This document shows positions 42,092 through 49,087 of a stretch of DNA of 49,672 bases, in pieces; within the stretch, counting starts at the first letter, position 1, and every line of letters begins with the position of its first letter. The stretch spans positions 1 to 49,672 of the forward strand of contig JAUYTU010000038.1 of assembly GCA_030694975.1 (NCBI GenBank), written 5' to 3'. Below the pieces are notes generated by a model. It was not told where the DNA came from and made no database searches. It saw only the letters and a program-made list of their open reading frames with translations. A program made the translations under genes and the position numbers. This stretch comes from Erysipelotrichaceae bacterium (GTDB lineage Bacteria; Bacillota_I; Bacilli_A; Erysipelotrichales; Erysipelotrichaceae).

Positions 42092-42781
42092 ATGAAAGTT
42101 AACGTTGAATACTTGTCTCATAGCGGATATGCGGTTGAAACGGATAAAATGATTCTGATATTTGATTATGTTGAGGGGATTTTGCCTTCGAAATATCTGA
42201 AATCTGACAAGCAGTGCTGCTTTTTTATCACACATCACCACAGCGATCATTTTTCGCAATCGGTGTTCTCCTATAAAAAAACGGTGGTCATGTCCGATGA
42301 TATTAACTTAGATCCTTTTTTTAATGTGTTTAAAGTAAAAGCAGGTGATATGTTGGTTTGTGATAAAGTTTCTGTAAAAGTGTTCGGCAGTACCGATGAA
42401 GGTGTGAGTTATTTAGTGAGTGATGGCGATGTTAATATTTTTCATGCCGGTGATTTAAATAACTGGCATTGGAAAGATGAGTCGACCAACGAAGAAATTG
42501 AGTTGGCCCAAAATTCTTTTCTTGATATCATACGTGAGATCGCGGAGTATCCCATTGATGTCGCAATGTTTCCCGTCGATGCCCGAATGGGTTCGGAGTA
42601 TGATTTGGGAGCCAGGCAATTTGTGGATGGATGCAAACCGTCGCACTTGTTTCCGATGCATTTTCAGTCGGTCGATTCATTACTGCCGTTGCAGATTTAT
42701 TTAAAAAACGGTAATATTCAATATTACTTGCCGTTGAAAAATAATCATGCTTTCGAAGTTGTCGTGTCCGATGGAAACTGA
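42092..42781 (+). CDS. MBL-fold metallo-hydrolase
   Basis: This 229-residue metallo-beta-lactamase-fold protein has the zinc motif HHHSDH at 48-53, the second ligand aspartate in FHAGDLNNWHW near 115, and a late histidine in LFPMHFQSVD. The arrangement resembles the UlaG-like/RNase-Z-like small hydrolases of the beta-lactamase superfamily II group. The substrate is unknown. GGAGGGGGTTGT precedes the ATG. TATGATAAAAT about 30 bases upstream may be a -10. It ends at a compact terminator. Confidence 0.87.
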   Translation: MKVNVEYLSHSGYAVETDKMILIFDYVEGILPSKYLKSDKQCCFFITHHHSDHFSQSVFSYKKTVVMSDDINLDPFFNVFKVKAGDMLVCDKVSVKVFGSTDEGVSYLVSDGDVNIFHAGDLNNWHWKDESTNEEIELAQNSFLDIIREIAEYPIDVAMFPVDARMGSEYDLGARQFVDGCKPSHLFPMHFQSVDSLLPLQIYLKNGNIQYYLPLKNNHAFEVVVSDGN

Positions 42782-42787
42782 AATTTT

Positions 42788-42806
42788 GCGGGGAAACCCG
42801 CTTTTT
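42788..42806 (+). terminator. Terminator after the MBL hydrolase gene
   Basis: GCGGG (42788-42792) pairs with CCCGC (42797-42801) around GAAA, followed by TTTTT. Confidence 0.88.
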
Positions 42807-42885
42807 AGTTCTACATGTGATAAAATATGTCCATGACTATATTGGTAAATATTCAATTGGTTATCAACTCTAGGGAGGGGTTTGT

Positions 42886-43296
42886 ATGAACAGACAAAAA
42901 AATCCGTTGATCGGAGTCTTATTCTTTGTTGGAATCTTATTCTTCTTTTTTGCGAGCTCTGCGCAAAGTTTTTATTTTATTCCGTTTATATTTCCAATCG
43001 TTTTTTTCTTCATCGTGATTCAGATTCTGGCTGCAGCGAAGAAAGCTCAGTCAGCGACAGGTGGCGCTGCTAAAAAGCCTTTGGATACCCGTTATGATCG
43101 TGACTTTTCCAAGCGGACCAGTACCAATGCTCTAAAGAAACCGCTTTTGAAAAAACCGGATGCACCACGCGCAACAAATTATGGCAATGTCAGTAATTTG
43201 CCGGGAGCGCATCTTACAAAGTGTCCGAAGTGTGGTGCAGATATGGATGATCGGTATGACTATTGCTTTAAGTGTAAGGCTTGGTTGAAACAATGA
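42886..43296 (+). CDS. Two-helix membrane protein with C-terminal zinc ribbon
   Basis: This 136-residue protein has two hydrophobic helices at about 8-25 and 29-50. A basic, proline/alanine-rich linker (55-105) follows, and then a C-terminal zinc ribbon, CPKCG...CFKC (C-x2-C-x12-C-x2-C). Such proteins are common in Bacillota and uncharacterised. The zinc ribbon would face the cytosol if the N-terminus is inside. AGGGAGGGGTTTGT gives a strong start. It overlaps the gamma-carbonic-anhydrase-like gene by four bases, which in turn overlaps the HAD gene, forming a three-gene operon. Confidence 0.72.
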   Translation: MNRQKNPLIGVLFFVGILFFFFASSAQSFYFIPFIFPIVFFFIVIQILAAAKKAQSATGGAAKKPLDTRYDRDFSKRTSTNALKKPLLKKPDAPRATNYGNVSNLPGAHLTKCPKCGADMDDRYDYCFKCKAWLKQ

Positions 43297-43811
43297 TTCG
43301 TTCACACAAAGGAAAAACTCCCAAAATTGGGAAGAATGTATATATCGATCCTACGGCATTGGTCATTGGTGATGTAACACTGGGTGATGACAGTTCCGTA
43401 TGGCCGGGTGCTGTGGTTCGTGGGGATGTCAATTCGATCAAAATTGGAAATCGCTCAAACATTCAGGATAATGTAGTGATTCATACGTCTCATTTTGTTC
43501 CTGTGTCTATCGGCGATAATGTGACCATTGGACATTTGGCCCATGTTCACAGTGCTACGATCGGTAATGGTGTTATGGTCGGTTCGCGTTCAGTTGTTTT
43601 GGATGAGTCCGTTATTGAGGATACATGTCTGATTGGTGCAGGGGCATTGGTTTCGCCACGCAGTAAAATACCTTCAAAATCCATGGTCTTGGGTATGCCG
43701 GCGGTGATTAAGCGTGAATTGAATCAAAATGAAATTGACATGATCATGGCCAATGCTGAGGAATATGTAAATATGAAAAATGACAATCTGGCGGAACAAT
43801 TGAATGATTAA
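43293..43811 (+). CDS. Gamma-carbonic-anhydrase-like hexapeptide-repeat protein
   Basis: This 172-residue left-handed beta-helix protein is built from hexapeptide repeats (VIGDVTLGDDSSVWPGAVVRGD and so on). Three histidines match the gamma-carbonic anhydrase zinc site: one in DNVVIHTS and two in IGHLAHVH. The family (YrdA/PaaY/Cam) includes active carbonic anhydrases and proteins of unknown activity. The start at 43293 overlaps the preceding stop; the frame extension to 43281 has no support. It overlaps the next gene by eight bases. Confidence 0.88.
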   Translation: MIRSHKGKTPKIGKNVYIDPTALVIGDVTLGDDSSVWPGAVVRGDVNSIKIGNRSNIQDNVVIHTSHFVPVSIGDNVTIGHLAHVHSATIGNGVMVGSRSVVLDESVIEDTCLIGAGALVSPRSKIPSKSMVLGMPAVIKRELNQNEIDMIMANAEEYVNMKNDNLAEQLND

Positions 43812-44475
43812 GGGCATTATTTTTGATTTGGATGGTACGTTGCTCGACACCTTGGAAGATATTGCGGACAGTGCCAATGAAGCGTTAGCACTTTCGGGTT
43901 TTGAGTCACATCCTTTGGATGAGTACCGTTTTTTTGTGGGCAATGGCGTTGAGAATTTGGTACGAATGATGTTGCCGAAGGGTACTGATAATCACGTTTT
44001 GACCCGTGTGGTTGAAGATTTCCAGTTGGCTTATCATCGCAACTATTCAAATAAATGTCAGCCTTATCATGGGATTATGGACTTACTAAATGAGTTGAGT
44101 CAACGCGGGATCTTGATGGGTGTCTGTTCAAATAAGCCGGATGCCTTTACGCAGATCATGGTTGATTTGTATTTTAAAGATATTAATTTTGTGGCGGTGA
44201 CGGGGGAGCGAAAAGAACTGCCAAGAAAGCCAAACGCTGCCATGGTGAATTTTATTTTAGATCATATGAATTTATCGGTTGATGAGTGTCTGTTTGTCGG
44301 TGATTCGGATGTTGATGTAAAAACGGCTCATGCAGCTAGATTGAAAAGTGTTGGTGTGGAGTGGGGGTTTCGTCCGATCAAAGAATTGATCGATGCGAAC
44401 GTTACGTTCACAGTATCTCATCCTCAAAATATTCTAAATTTACTTGATTCTGCTTTGGCGAAAAATGTCGTATGA
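43804..44475 (+). CDS. HAD-family phosphatase (phosphoglycolate phosphatase-like)
   Basis: This 223-residue haloacid dehalogenase-type phosphatase has all four motifs: DLDGT with nucleophile D8 and D10, VCSNKP with the serine/threonine-type site, KPNAAMV with the lysine, and VGDSDVDVKTA with the acidic pair. The helical C1 cap at about 16-85 is typical of PGP/Gph and pyrophosphatase PpaX groups. The substrate is not determined. It is the last gene of the zinc-ribbon/gamma-CA/HAD operon. Its stop is followed closely by a cre site and the leucine dehydrogenase promoter, with no terminator seen. Confidence 0.9.
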   Translation: MIKGIIFDLDGTLLDTLEDIADSANEALALSGFESHPLDEYRFFVGNGVENLVRMMLPKGTDNHVLTRVVEDFQLAYHRNYSNKCQPYHGIMDLLNELSQRGILMGVCSNKPDAFTQIMVDLYFKDINFVAVTGERKELPRKPNAAMVNFILDHMNLSVDECLFVGDSDVDVKTAHAARLKSVGVEWGFRPIKELIDANVTFTVSHPQNILNLLDSALAKNVV

Positions 44476-44492
44476 TTATTAAGTGAAATCTA

Positions 44493-44506
44493 TGTAAACG
44501 CTTTCA
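44493..44506. promoter_or_regulatory. Catabolite-responsive element (cre) overlapping the leuDH promoter
   Basis: TGTAAACGCTTTCA matches the CcpA-binding consensus TGWAARCGNTWWCA at essentially every position. It overlaps the -35 element of the next promoter. CcpA binding should therefore block transcription when a preferred sugar is present. Confidence 0.85.
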
Positions 44507-44530
44507 CATCGTATTCGTTTTTGTTATAAT
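44502..44530 (+). promoter_or_regulatory. Promoter of the leuDH-VOR operon
   Basis: TTTCAC (44502-44507), a 17-base spacer ending in TTGT, and TATAAT (44525-44530). The perfect -10 and overlap with cre give a convincing catabolite-repressed promoter. Confidence 0.75.
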
Positions 44531-44563
44531 GAAGGTGCATTAAGAAAGAAAGGTCGTACGCTC

Positions 44564-44692
44564 GTGACTCTTACCTGCATTCGACACGAAAACCAAATCT
44601 TACCTCTAGAGGTGTTTCACGGTGTTATCGTTCATCAGTCGTTTTGTGGTATTTGTAAGCAAGACGGCCTTTTTTTTCTGAAAATATCATAG
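44564..44692 (+). CDS. 42-residue ORF in the leuDH leader (leader peptide or zinc micro-protein)
   Basis: A GTG-started ORF of 42 codons ends in TAG at 44690-44692, 26 bases before leucine dehydrogenase. AAAGG lies 10 bases before the GTG. About 13 of 42 residues are Leu, Ile or Val. It has C5-x2-H8 near the start and C28-x2-C31 near the end, a spacing compatible with a small zinc site. Its last third runs through the terminator hairpin (44638-44677), so translation would disrupt termination. It may be an attenuation peptide, a real micro-protein, or chance. Confidence 0.4.
   Translation: MTLTCIRHENQILPLEVFHGVIVHQSFCGICKQDGLFFLKIS
44638..44677 (+). terminator. Leader terminator/attenuator before leucine dehydrogenase
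   Basis: GTCGTTTTG (44638-44646) pairs with CAAGACGGC (44660-44668), allowing two G-U pairs, around a 13-base loop. Eight T residues follow. It lies between promoter and gene, so it must be conditionally read through. Confidence 0.7.
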
Positions 44693-44718
44693 CGAAAGCT
44701 GAAAAGGAGTACATTCAC

Positions 44719-45813
44719 ATGAAAAAATTTGATTATTTGGAGAAGTATGGATACGAGCAATTGGTCTATATGTATGACCGCAACTCCGGTTTAAAGGGAG
44801 CGATCTGTATCCATAACACAACGTTGGGTCCGGCTTTGGGTGGAACGCGCGTGTGGGAATACGAAGATGAAGAAGATGCGATTCTCGATGTTTTGCGTTT
44901 GGCTCGTGGGATGACGAAGAAGGCTGCTTGCGCAGGATTGAATCTTGGCGGCGGTAAAGCTGTCATTATCGGAAACTCTAAAAAATTAAAATCAGATACC
45001 GTTCGTCGGGAAGCGTTCTGGCGGGCATTTGGGCGTTATGTCGATTCTTTGGGCGGTCGTTATATTACCGCTGAAGATGTGGGCACATCTCCAGAGGATA
45101 TGGAATACGTTAAAATGGAAACCAATTACGTCATGGGATTGCCGAGTACTTCCGGAGATCCATCCCCGTTTACCGCTTGGGGTGTTTATAAAGGCATTAA
45201 AGCTTGCTTGAAAGAAGCCTATGGATCCGCAAAATTGGAGGGCCGTGTAATTGCCGTTCAAGGTGTGGGGCATGTTGGCGGTTATTTATGTAAGTACTTA
45301 GCTGATGAAGGCGCGAAGTTGATCATTGCGGATATTGATGATGAAAGAGTTAAGGATATTGCGGCGCAAACCATGGCTCAAGTGGTTTCGGTTGATGAAA
45401 TCTTTGATGTCCAATGCGATGTGTTTGCTCCTTGTGCGTTGGGTGCGGTGATCAACGATGACACGCTCAGACGTTTAAAATGTAAGATCATTGCCGGTGC
45501 TGCGAACAATGTATTGAAGGACAGCGAACCGCATGGAAAACAAGTTCATGATCTTGGAATGATATATGCTCCGGATTATGTTATCAATGCCGGTGGGTTG
45601 ATCAATGTATATCAGGAAATCATTGGTTACAATAAAGAGTCGGCGATGCGCGCTATTGATATGATCTTTGATCGCATCCGTGAAATCATTCGGGTTTCTA
45701 AAGAAACCAATACTCCGACTTATTTGGTTGCTGATCGGATGGCTGAGCGTCGCATTGATATGATGCGTAACATTAACAGCATCCATATTCCAGGCAGATG
45801 TCAGAAAAAATAA
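44719..45813 (+). CDS. Leucine (branched-chain amino acid) dehydrogenase
   Basis: This 364-residue enzyme oxidatively deaminates leucine, valine and isoleucine to 2-keto acids with NAD. Catalytic lysines K68 and K80 (GLNLGGGKAV) are at the same numbers as in the Lysinibacillus enzyme. GPALGGTRVW binds substrate, and VQGVGHVGGYL is the Rossmann loop. AAAAGGAG precedes the ATG by about ten bases. The downstream ketoacid:ferredoxin oxidoreductase subunits complete oxidation to acyl-CoA. A cre site and a leader attenuator suggest control by carbon source and possibly amino acid supply. It overlaps the P-loop gene by 16 bases. Confidence 0.94.
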   Translation: MKKFDYLEKYGYEQLVYMYDRNSGLKGAICIHNTTLGPALGGTRVWEYEDEEDAILDVLRLARGMTKKAACAGLNLGGGKAVIIGNSKKLKSDTVRREAFWRAFGRYVDSLGGRYITAEDVGTSPEDMEYVKMETNYVMGLPSTSGDPSPFTAWGVYKGIKACLKEAYGSAKLEGRVIAVQGVGHVGGYLCKYLADEGAKLIIADIDDERVKDIAAQTMAQVVSVDEIFDVQCDVFAPCALGAVINDDTLRRLKCKIIAGAANNVLKDSEPHGKQVHDLGMIYAPDYVINAGGLINVYQEIIGYNKESAMRAIDMIFDRIREIIRVSKETNTPTYLVADRMAERRIDMMRNINSIHIPGRCQKK

Positions 45814-46457
45814 TTATCACAGGGGCATACGGGGTCGGTAAGAGCGAATTTGCGTCACAACTCGCTCTTACCATGGCTCCGTGTTACCTTGCGGATTTGG
45901 ATGTTATCAATCCGTATTTCCGTCCCCGTGAGCAAGCGGACTGGCTGTTGAGTCAGGGTGTGGAAGTGGTTGGAAGCCTTTTGAAGAATCATATCAATCA
46001 GGACTTTCCGGCGTTAAGTGGTGCCATCAGTGGAATTATCAGTCAGAAGTCGCGAATCATTCTTGATATGGCGGGAAGTGAGAACGGCTTACGTCCGTTG
46101 GCCACTTTTTTTGAGGATTTAAAAGATGCGCAGGTATGGCTGGTTGTGAATTTATCGCGTCCGGAGTCGATGTTGGATAAGATCGAAGATATGGTTCACT
46201 TGTTTGAAGAGCGTAGCAAACTTAGGATTTCGGGATTTGTTCATAATACGCATATGTTAGAATATACGACGGCTGAACTTGTTGTTGAGAGTCAGAAAAA
46301 GTTGAAACTTTTGTCTCAACAGTTGCAAATTCCAATCGTATATACGATGATAAATGAAAGCATTGTCAAGCAATGTGAGAATGAGATAGAAAATCCGATT
46401 TTGACCTTCAAACATTTGATTTTGAGGGCTGAGTGGATGAGAGGAGCGTCACTATGA
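45798..46457 (+). CDS. P-loop ATP/GTP-binding protein in the leuDH-VOR operon, unknown role
   Basis: This 219-residue protein has a Walker A GAYGVGKS at 9-16, an aspartate-rich LADLDVINPYFRPRE, and a Walker B-like RIILDMAGSENG near 90-101. This suggests a SIMIBI-class (MinD/CobB/Mrp-like) NTPase. No membrane segment or extra domain is visible. Its position between leucine dehydrogenase and the ferredoxin-like subunit, overlapping both, implies a role in this pathway. Examples would be iron-sulfur or cofactor delivery to the oxidoreductase, or branched-chain acyl-CoA handling. No function can be assigned. Confidence 0.75.
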   Translation: MSEKIIITGAYGVGKSEFASQLALTMAPCYLADLDVINPYFRPREQADWLLSQGVEVVGSLLKNHINQDFPALSGAISGIISQKSRIILDMAGSENGLRPLATFFEDLKDAQVWLVVNLSRPESMLDKIEDMVHLFEERSKLRISGFVHNTHMLEYTTAELVVESQKKLKLLSQQLQIPIVYTMINESIVKQCENEIENPILTFKHLILRAEWMRGASL

Positions 46458-46672
46458 AGGGAAGAGTTACCTTTAATACCGATCGATGCAAAGGTTGTGG
46501 GCTATGTGTGTCGGTGTGTCCGGTCAAGCTGATCGAACTCGATAAGTCCGTGGTCAATGCCATCGGCTATAATCCGGCATATCCGGCCTATCCGGATAAG
46601 TGCATCGCCTGTACCAACTGTGCGATTATGTGTCCGGATACCGTCATTACGGTAGAAAGGTTGGATGACTGA
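46454..46672 (+). CDS. vorD: 2-ketoisovalerate:ferredoxin oxidoreductase, delta (ferredoxin-like) subunit
   Basis: This 72-residue subunit carries two 4Fe-4S clusters: C-x2-C-x2-C-x3-C at 12-22 (CKGCGLCVSVCP) and CIACTNCAIMCP near the C-terminus. It transfers electrons from the thiamine-bound ketoacid to ferredoxin. ATG 46454 overlaps the previous stop (ATGA) and has AGGAG eight bases before it; an upstream GTG at 46433 is not needed. It is the first of four VOR subunit genes in the order D-B-A-C. Confidence 0.9.
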   Translation: MKGRVTFNTDRCKGCGLCVSVCPVKLIELDKSVVNAIGYNPAYPAYPDKCIACTNCAIMCPDTVITVERLDD

Positions 46673-47730
46673 TGAGTAAAGTTCTGATGAAGGGCAATGA
46701 AGCGATTGCCCAAGCGGCGATTGCGGCTGGTTGCGATGCTTTTTTTGGTTATCCCATCACACCGCAAAATGAAATCTGTGAATATATGTCGAAGTATTTG
46801 GCTAAAAGTGGGGGTGCTTTCGTTCAGGCGGAAAGCGAGATTGCTGCGATTAATATGGTCTATGGGGCGGCCGGTGCCGGTGCTCGGACGATGACTTCAT
46901 CGTCTTCACCAGGGATTGCACTTAAACAAGAAGGTATTTCTTATTGTGCTGGAGCCGAGCTTCCATGTGTCATCGTGGCGATCAGCCGTGGTGGTCCGGG
47001 ATTGGGCGGTATTTTGCCGGCTCAAGGTGATTACAATCAAGCGACCCGCGGAGGCGGAAATGGCGATTATAAAGTGGTTGTGCTTGCGCCTAATGGTGTT
47101 CAGGAAGCTACGGAAATGATGCGCGATGCTTTTCTGCTTTCGGAGAAATATCGTAATCCGGTCATGGTCATGGCGGATGGTGTTATCGGTCAGATGATGG
47201 AGCCGGTGGAAATCAATACCGATCCATTGCCGAAATTTGAGAAGCCTTGGGCAGCGACCGGTGACAGTCAGTCACGTGGTACGCGTAATGTAATTAACTC
47301 ACTGTTTTTAAATCCGGTTGATTTGGAGAATCATAATATCGCATTACGCAAGAAGTATGATTTGATTGAGGAAAATGAAGTTCAGGTGGATTTGTATATG
47401 ATGGATGATGCGGATGTTGCGTTGGTGGCTTATGGTACACCTTCACGCATCGTTAAGTCAGCGATTGAAGAGATGCGGGCTGAGGGTATTAAGGTGGGGC
47501 TGATTCGTCCAAAAACATTGTATCCGTTTCCATTTAAGCAAATTAACGCGGCCGCGGATAAGGTGAAGTTTATGTTGACGGCGGAACTGTCGATGGGTCA
47601 GATGGTCCATGATGTGCGTTTGGCGGTCAATGGTAAAGTACCGGTATATTTCTATGGTCGTGCCGGTGGTATGATTTTTGAGCCGAAAGAAATTTCCGAT
47701 GCGGTTAAATCGCATCTGGGAGGTGAATAA
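46672..47730 (+). CDS. vorB: 2-ketoacid:ferredoxin oxidoreductase, alpha subunit
   Basis: This 352-residue subunit of the KorA/VorB type includes the pyrimidine-binding domain of the thiamine enzyme. It has MKGNEAIAQAAIAAGCDAFFGYPITPQNE at the start, the AESEIAAINMVYGAAGAGARTMTSSSSPG segment near 53-80, and GGPGLGGILPAQGDYNQATRGG near 103. The protein accepts branched-chain ketoacids or 2-oxoglutarate. The leucine dehydrogenase in the operon argues for 2-ketoisovalerate and its relatives. Its start overlaps the vorD stop by one base (TGATG). Confidence 0.92.
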   Translation: MSKVLMKGNEAIAQAAIAAGCDAFFGYPITPQNEICEYMSKYLAKSGGAFVQAESEIAAINMVYGAAGAGARTMTSSSSPGIALKQEGISYCAGAELPCVIVAISRGGPGLGGILPAQGDYNQATRGGGNGDYKVVVLAPNGVQEATEMMRDAFLLSEKYRNPVMVMADGVIGQMMEPVEINTDPLPKFEKPWAATGDSQSRGTRNVINSLFLNPVDLENHNIALRKKYDLIEENEVQVDLYMMDDADVALVAYGTPSRIVKSAIEEMRAEGIKVGLIRPKTLYPFPFKQINAAADKVKFMLTAELSMGQMVHDVRLAVNGKVPVYFYGRAGGMIFEPKEISDAVKSHLGGE

Positions 47731-47731
47731 C

Positions 47732-48478
47732 ATGACTGTTATATTTCAAAAAACTAAAGGATTGACGGATACGCCGTTTACTTACTGTCCGGGTTGTACC
47801 CATGGGATCATTCATCGATTGGTTGCGGAATGTCTGGAAGAGTTGGATATTCTGGATCGTACCGTTGCGATTGCTTCGGTCGGTTGTTCAGTTATGAGTT
47901 ATGAATTCTTTAATTGTGATGCCATTCAGGCAGCGCATGGCCGTGCTCCAGCCGTTGCGACCGGTGTTAAGCGGGTATTGCCCAATAAAATCGTTTTTAC
48001 CTATCAGGGAGATGGCGATTTGGCGTCCATCGGTACAGGCGAAATCGTTCAGGCGGCGCATCGTGGCGAGAATATTACGGTTATATTTGTTAATAATGCG
48101 ATTTACGGGATGACGGGTGGTCAAATGGCGCCGACAACGTTGCCGGGTCAGATCACGACGACCTCTCCGTATGGTCGTGATGTGTCGAAGCAAGGTGAGC
48201 CGATTCGGATGTCTGAGCTGATGGCTCAGATTCCGGGGGCTGCGTATATTGAGAGAGTAATGACGGCTGATCCGGTGAGTGTGCGTAAAGCAAAAAGAGC
48301 CATTAAGAAGGCGTTTGAAATTCAGAAAAATGGCGGTGGTTTCAGTATGATTGAGATTCTGTCGTCGTGTAACATCGGTTGGGGTTTATCGCCGGTGGAT
48401 TCACTTAAATATATCAAAGAAGATATGGCCGCATACTTTCCGTTGGGTGTCTTTAAGGATAAAGGTGCTGCTCAATGA
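47732..48478 (+). CDS. vorA: 2-ketoacid:ferredoxin oxidoreductase, beta (thiamine diphosphate) subunit
   Basis: This 248-residue subunit binds thiamine diphosphate and magnesium through GDGDLASIGTGE...NITVIFVNNAIYGMTGGQ near 100-135. The N-terminal TYCPGCTHGIIHR and CSVMSYEFFNCDAIQAAHGRAP are also conserved. GGGAGGTGAATAAC gives the start at ATG 47732; the longer frame to 47678 lies inside vorB. It forms the active site together with VorB. Confidence 0.93.
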   Translation: MTVIFQKTKGLTDTPFTYCPGCTHGIIHRLVAECLEELDILDRTVAIASVGCSVMSYEFFNCDAIQAAHGRAPAVATGVKRVLPNKIVFTYQGDGDLASIGTGEIVQAAHRGENITVIFVNNAIYGMTGGQMAPTTLPGQITTTSPYGRDVSKQGEPIRMSELMAQIPGAAYIERVMTADPVSVRKAKRAIKKAFEIQKNGGGFSMIEILSSCNIGWGLSPVDSLKYIKEDMAAYFPLGVFKDKGAAQ

Positions 48479-49011
48479 AAAAGGTAAAAATGGTTTGTGC
48501 CGGTTTTGGTGGTCAGGGAGTCCTTTCGGTAGGGCAGCTGATTGCAATGATGGCGATGAATAAGAGTTATTTGGTAAGTTGGATGCCTTCGTACGGTCCG
48601 GAAATGCGGGGCGGTACGGCGAACTGTCATGTGGTTATTGATGAGCATGATGTGGGATCACCGATTATCTCGGATGGAATTACCCATTTACTGGCCATGA
48701 ATCAACCGGCATTAAAGAAGTTTCTGCCAAGGGTTGCGCAGGGAGGTGTCATCGTAGCGAATGCTTCGATGGTTAAAAGAGATGATTCTCGTCCGGATAT
48801 TCAGTGGGTGATGGTGGATTTCTATCAAATCGCTACAGAAGCCGGAAATCAGCGCACGCAGAATATGGCAGCGTTGGGATCACTGGTCCGTCAGTTGGAT
48901 GGTTTCAGTGAATCGGATGGATTCAATATTATTTTAGAGAAGTTTGGGGATAAAAATCCGGAGATGGTTGAAGTCAATCAAAGAGCATTTACACTCGCCT
49001 ATCATAGTTAA
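48475..49011 (+). CDS. vorC: 2-ketoacid:ferredoxin oxidoreductase, gamma subunit
   Basis: This 178-residue gamma subunit starts with the typical VCAGFGGQGVLSVGQLIA (coenzyme A-binding domain of the pyruvate:ferredoxin family) and continues with SYGPEMRGGTANCHVVI. It overlaps vorA by four bases and closes the operon before a strong terminator. The products would be isobutyryl-, isovaleryl- or 2-methylbutyryl-CoA, which could yield ATP through a phosphotransacylase and kinase. Neither gene is in the window. Confidence 0.92.
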   Translation: MKKVKMVCAGFGGQGVLSVGQLIAMMAMNKSYLVSWMPSYGPEMRGGTANCHVVIDEHDVGSPIISDGITHLLAMNQPALKKFLPRVAQGGVIVANASMVKRDDSRPDIQWVMVDFYQIATEAGNQRTQNMAALGSLVRQLDGFSESDGFNIILEKFGDKNPEMVEVNQRAFTLAYHS

Positions 49012-49016
49012 ATCAG

Positions 49017-49044
49017 AGGTCTGAGCGAAAAACTCAGACCTTTT
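49017..49044 (+). terminator. Terminator of the leuDH-VOR operon
   Basis: AGGTCTGAG (49017-49025) pairs perfectly with CTCAGACCT (49033-49041) around CGAAAAA, followed by four T residues. Confidence 0.9.
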
Positions 49045-49047
49045 CCA

Positions 49048-49079
49048 TAAAAAAACTGTCAGCGTTTATTCTGACAGTT
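49048..49079 (-). terminator. Terminator of the minus-strand surface protein gene
   Basis: AACTGTCAG (49054-49062) pairs with CTGACAGTT (49071-49079). Read on the minus strand it is followed by a run of seven T residues (plus-strand A run 49049-49055). It ends transcription of the surface protein gene that stops at 49088. Confidence 0.85.
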
Positions 49080-49087
49080 ACTTTAGA

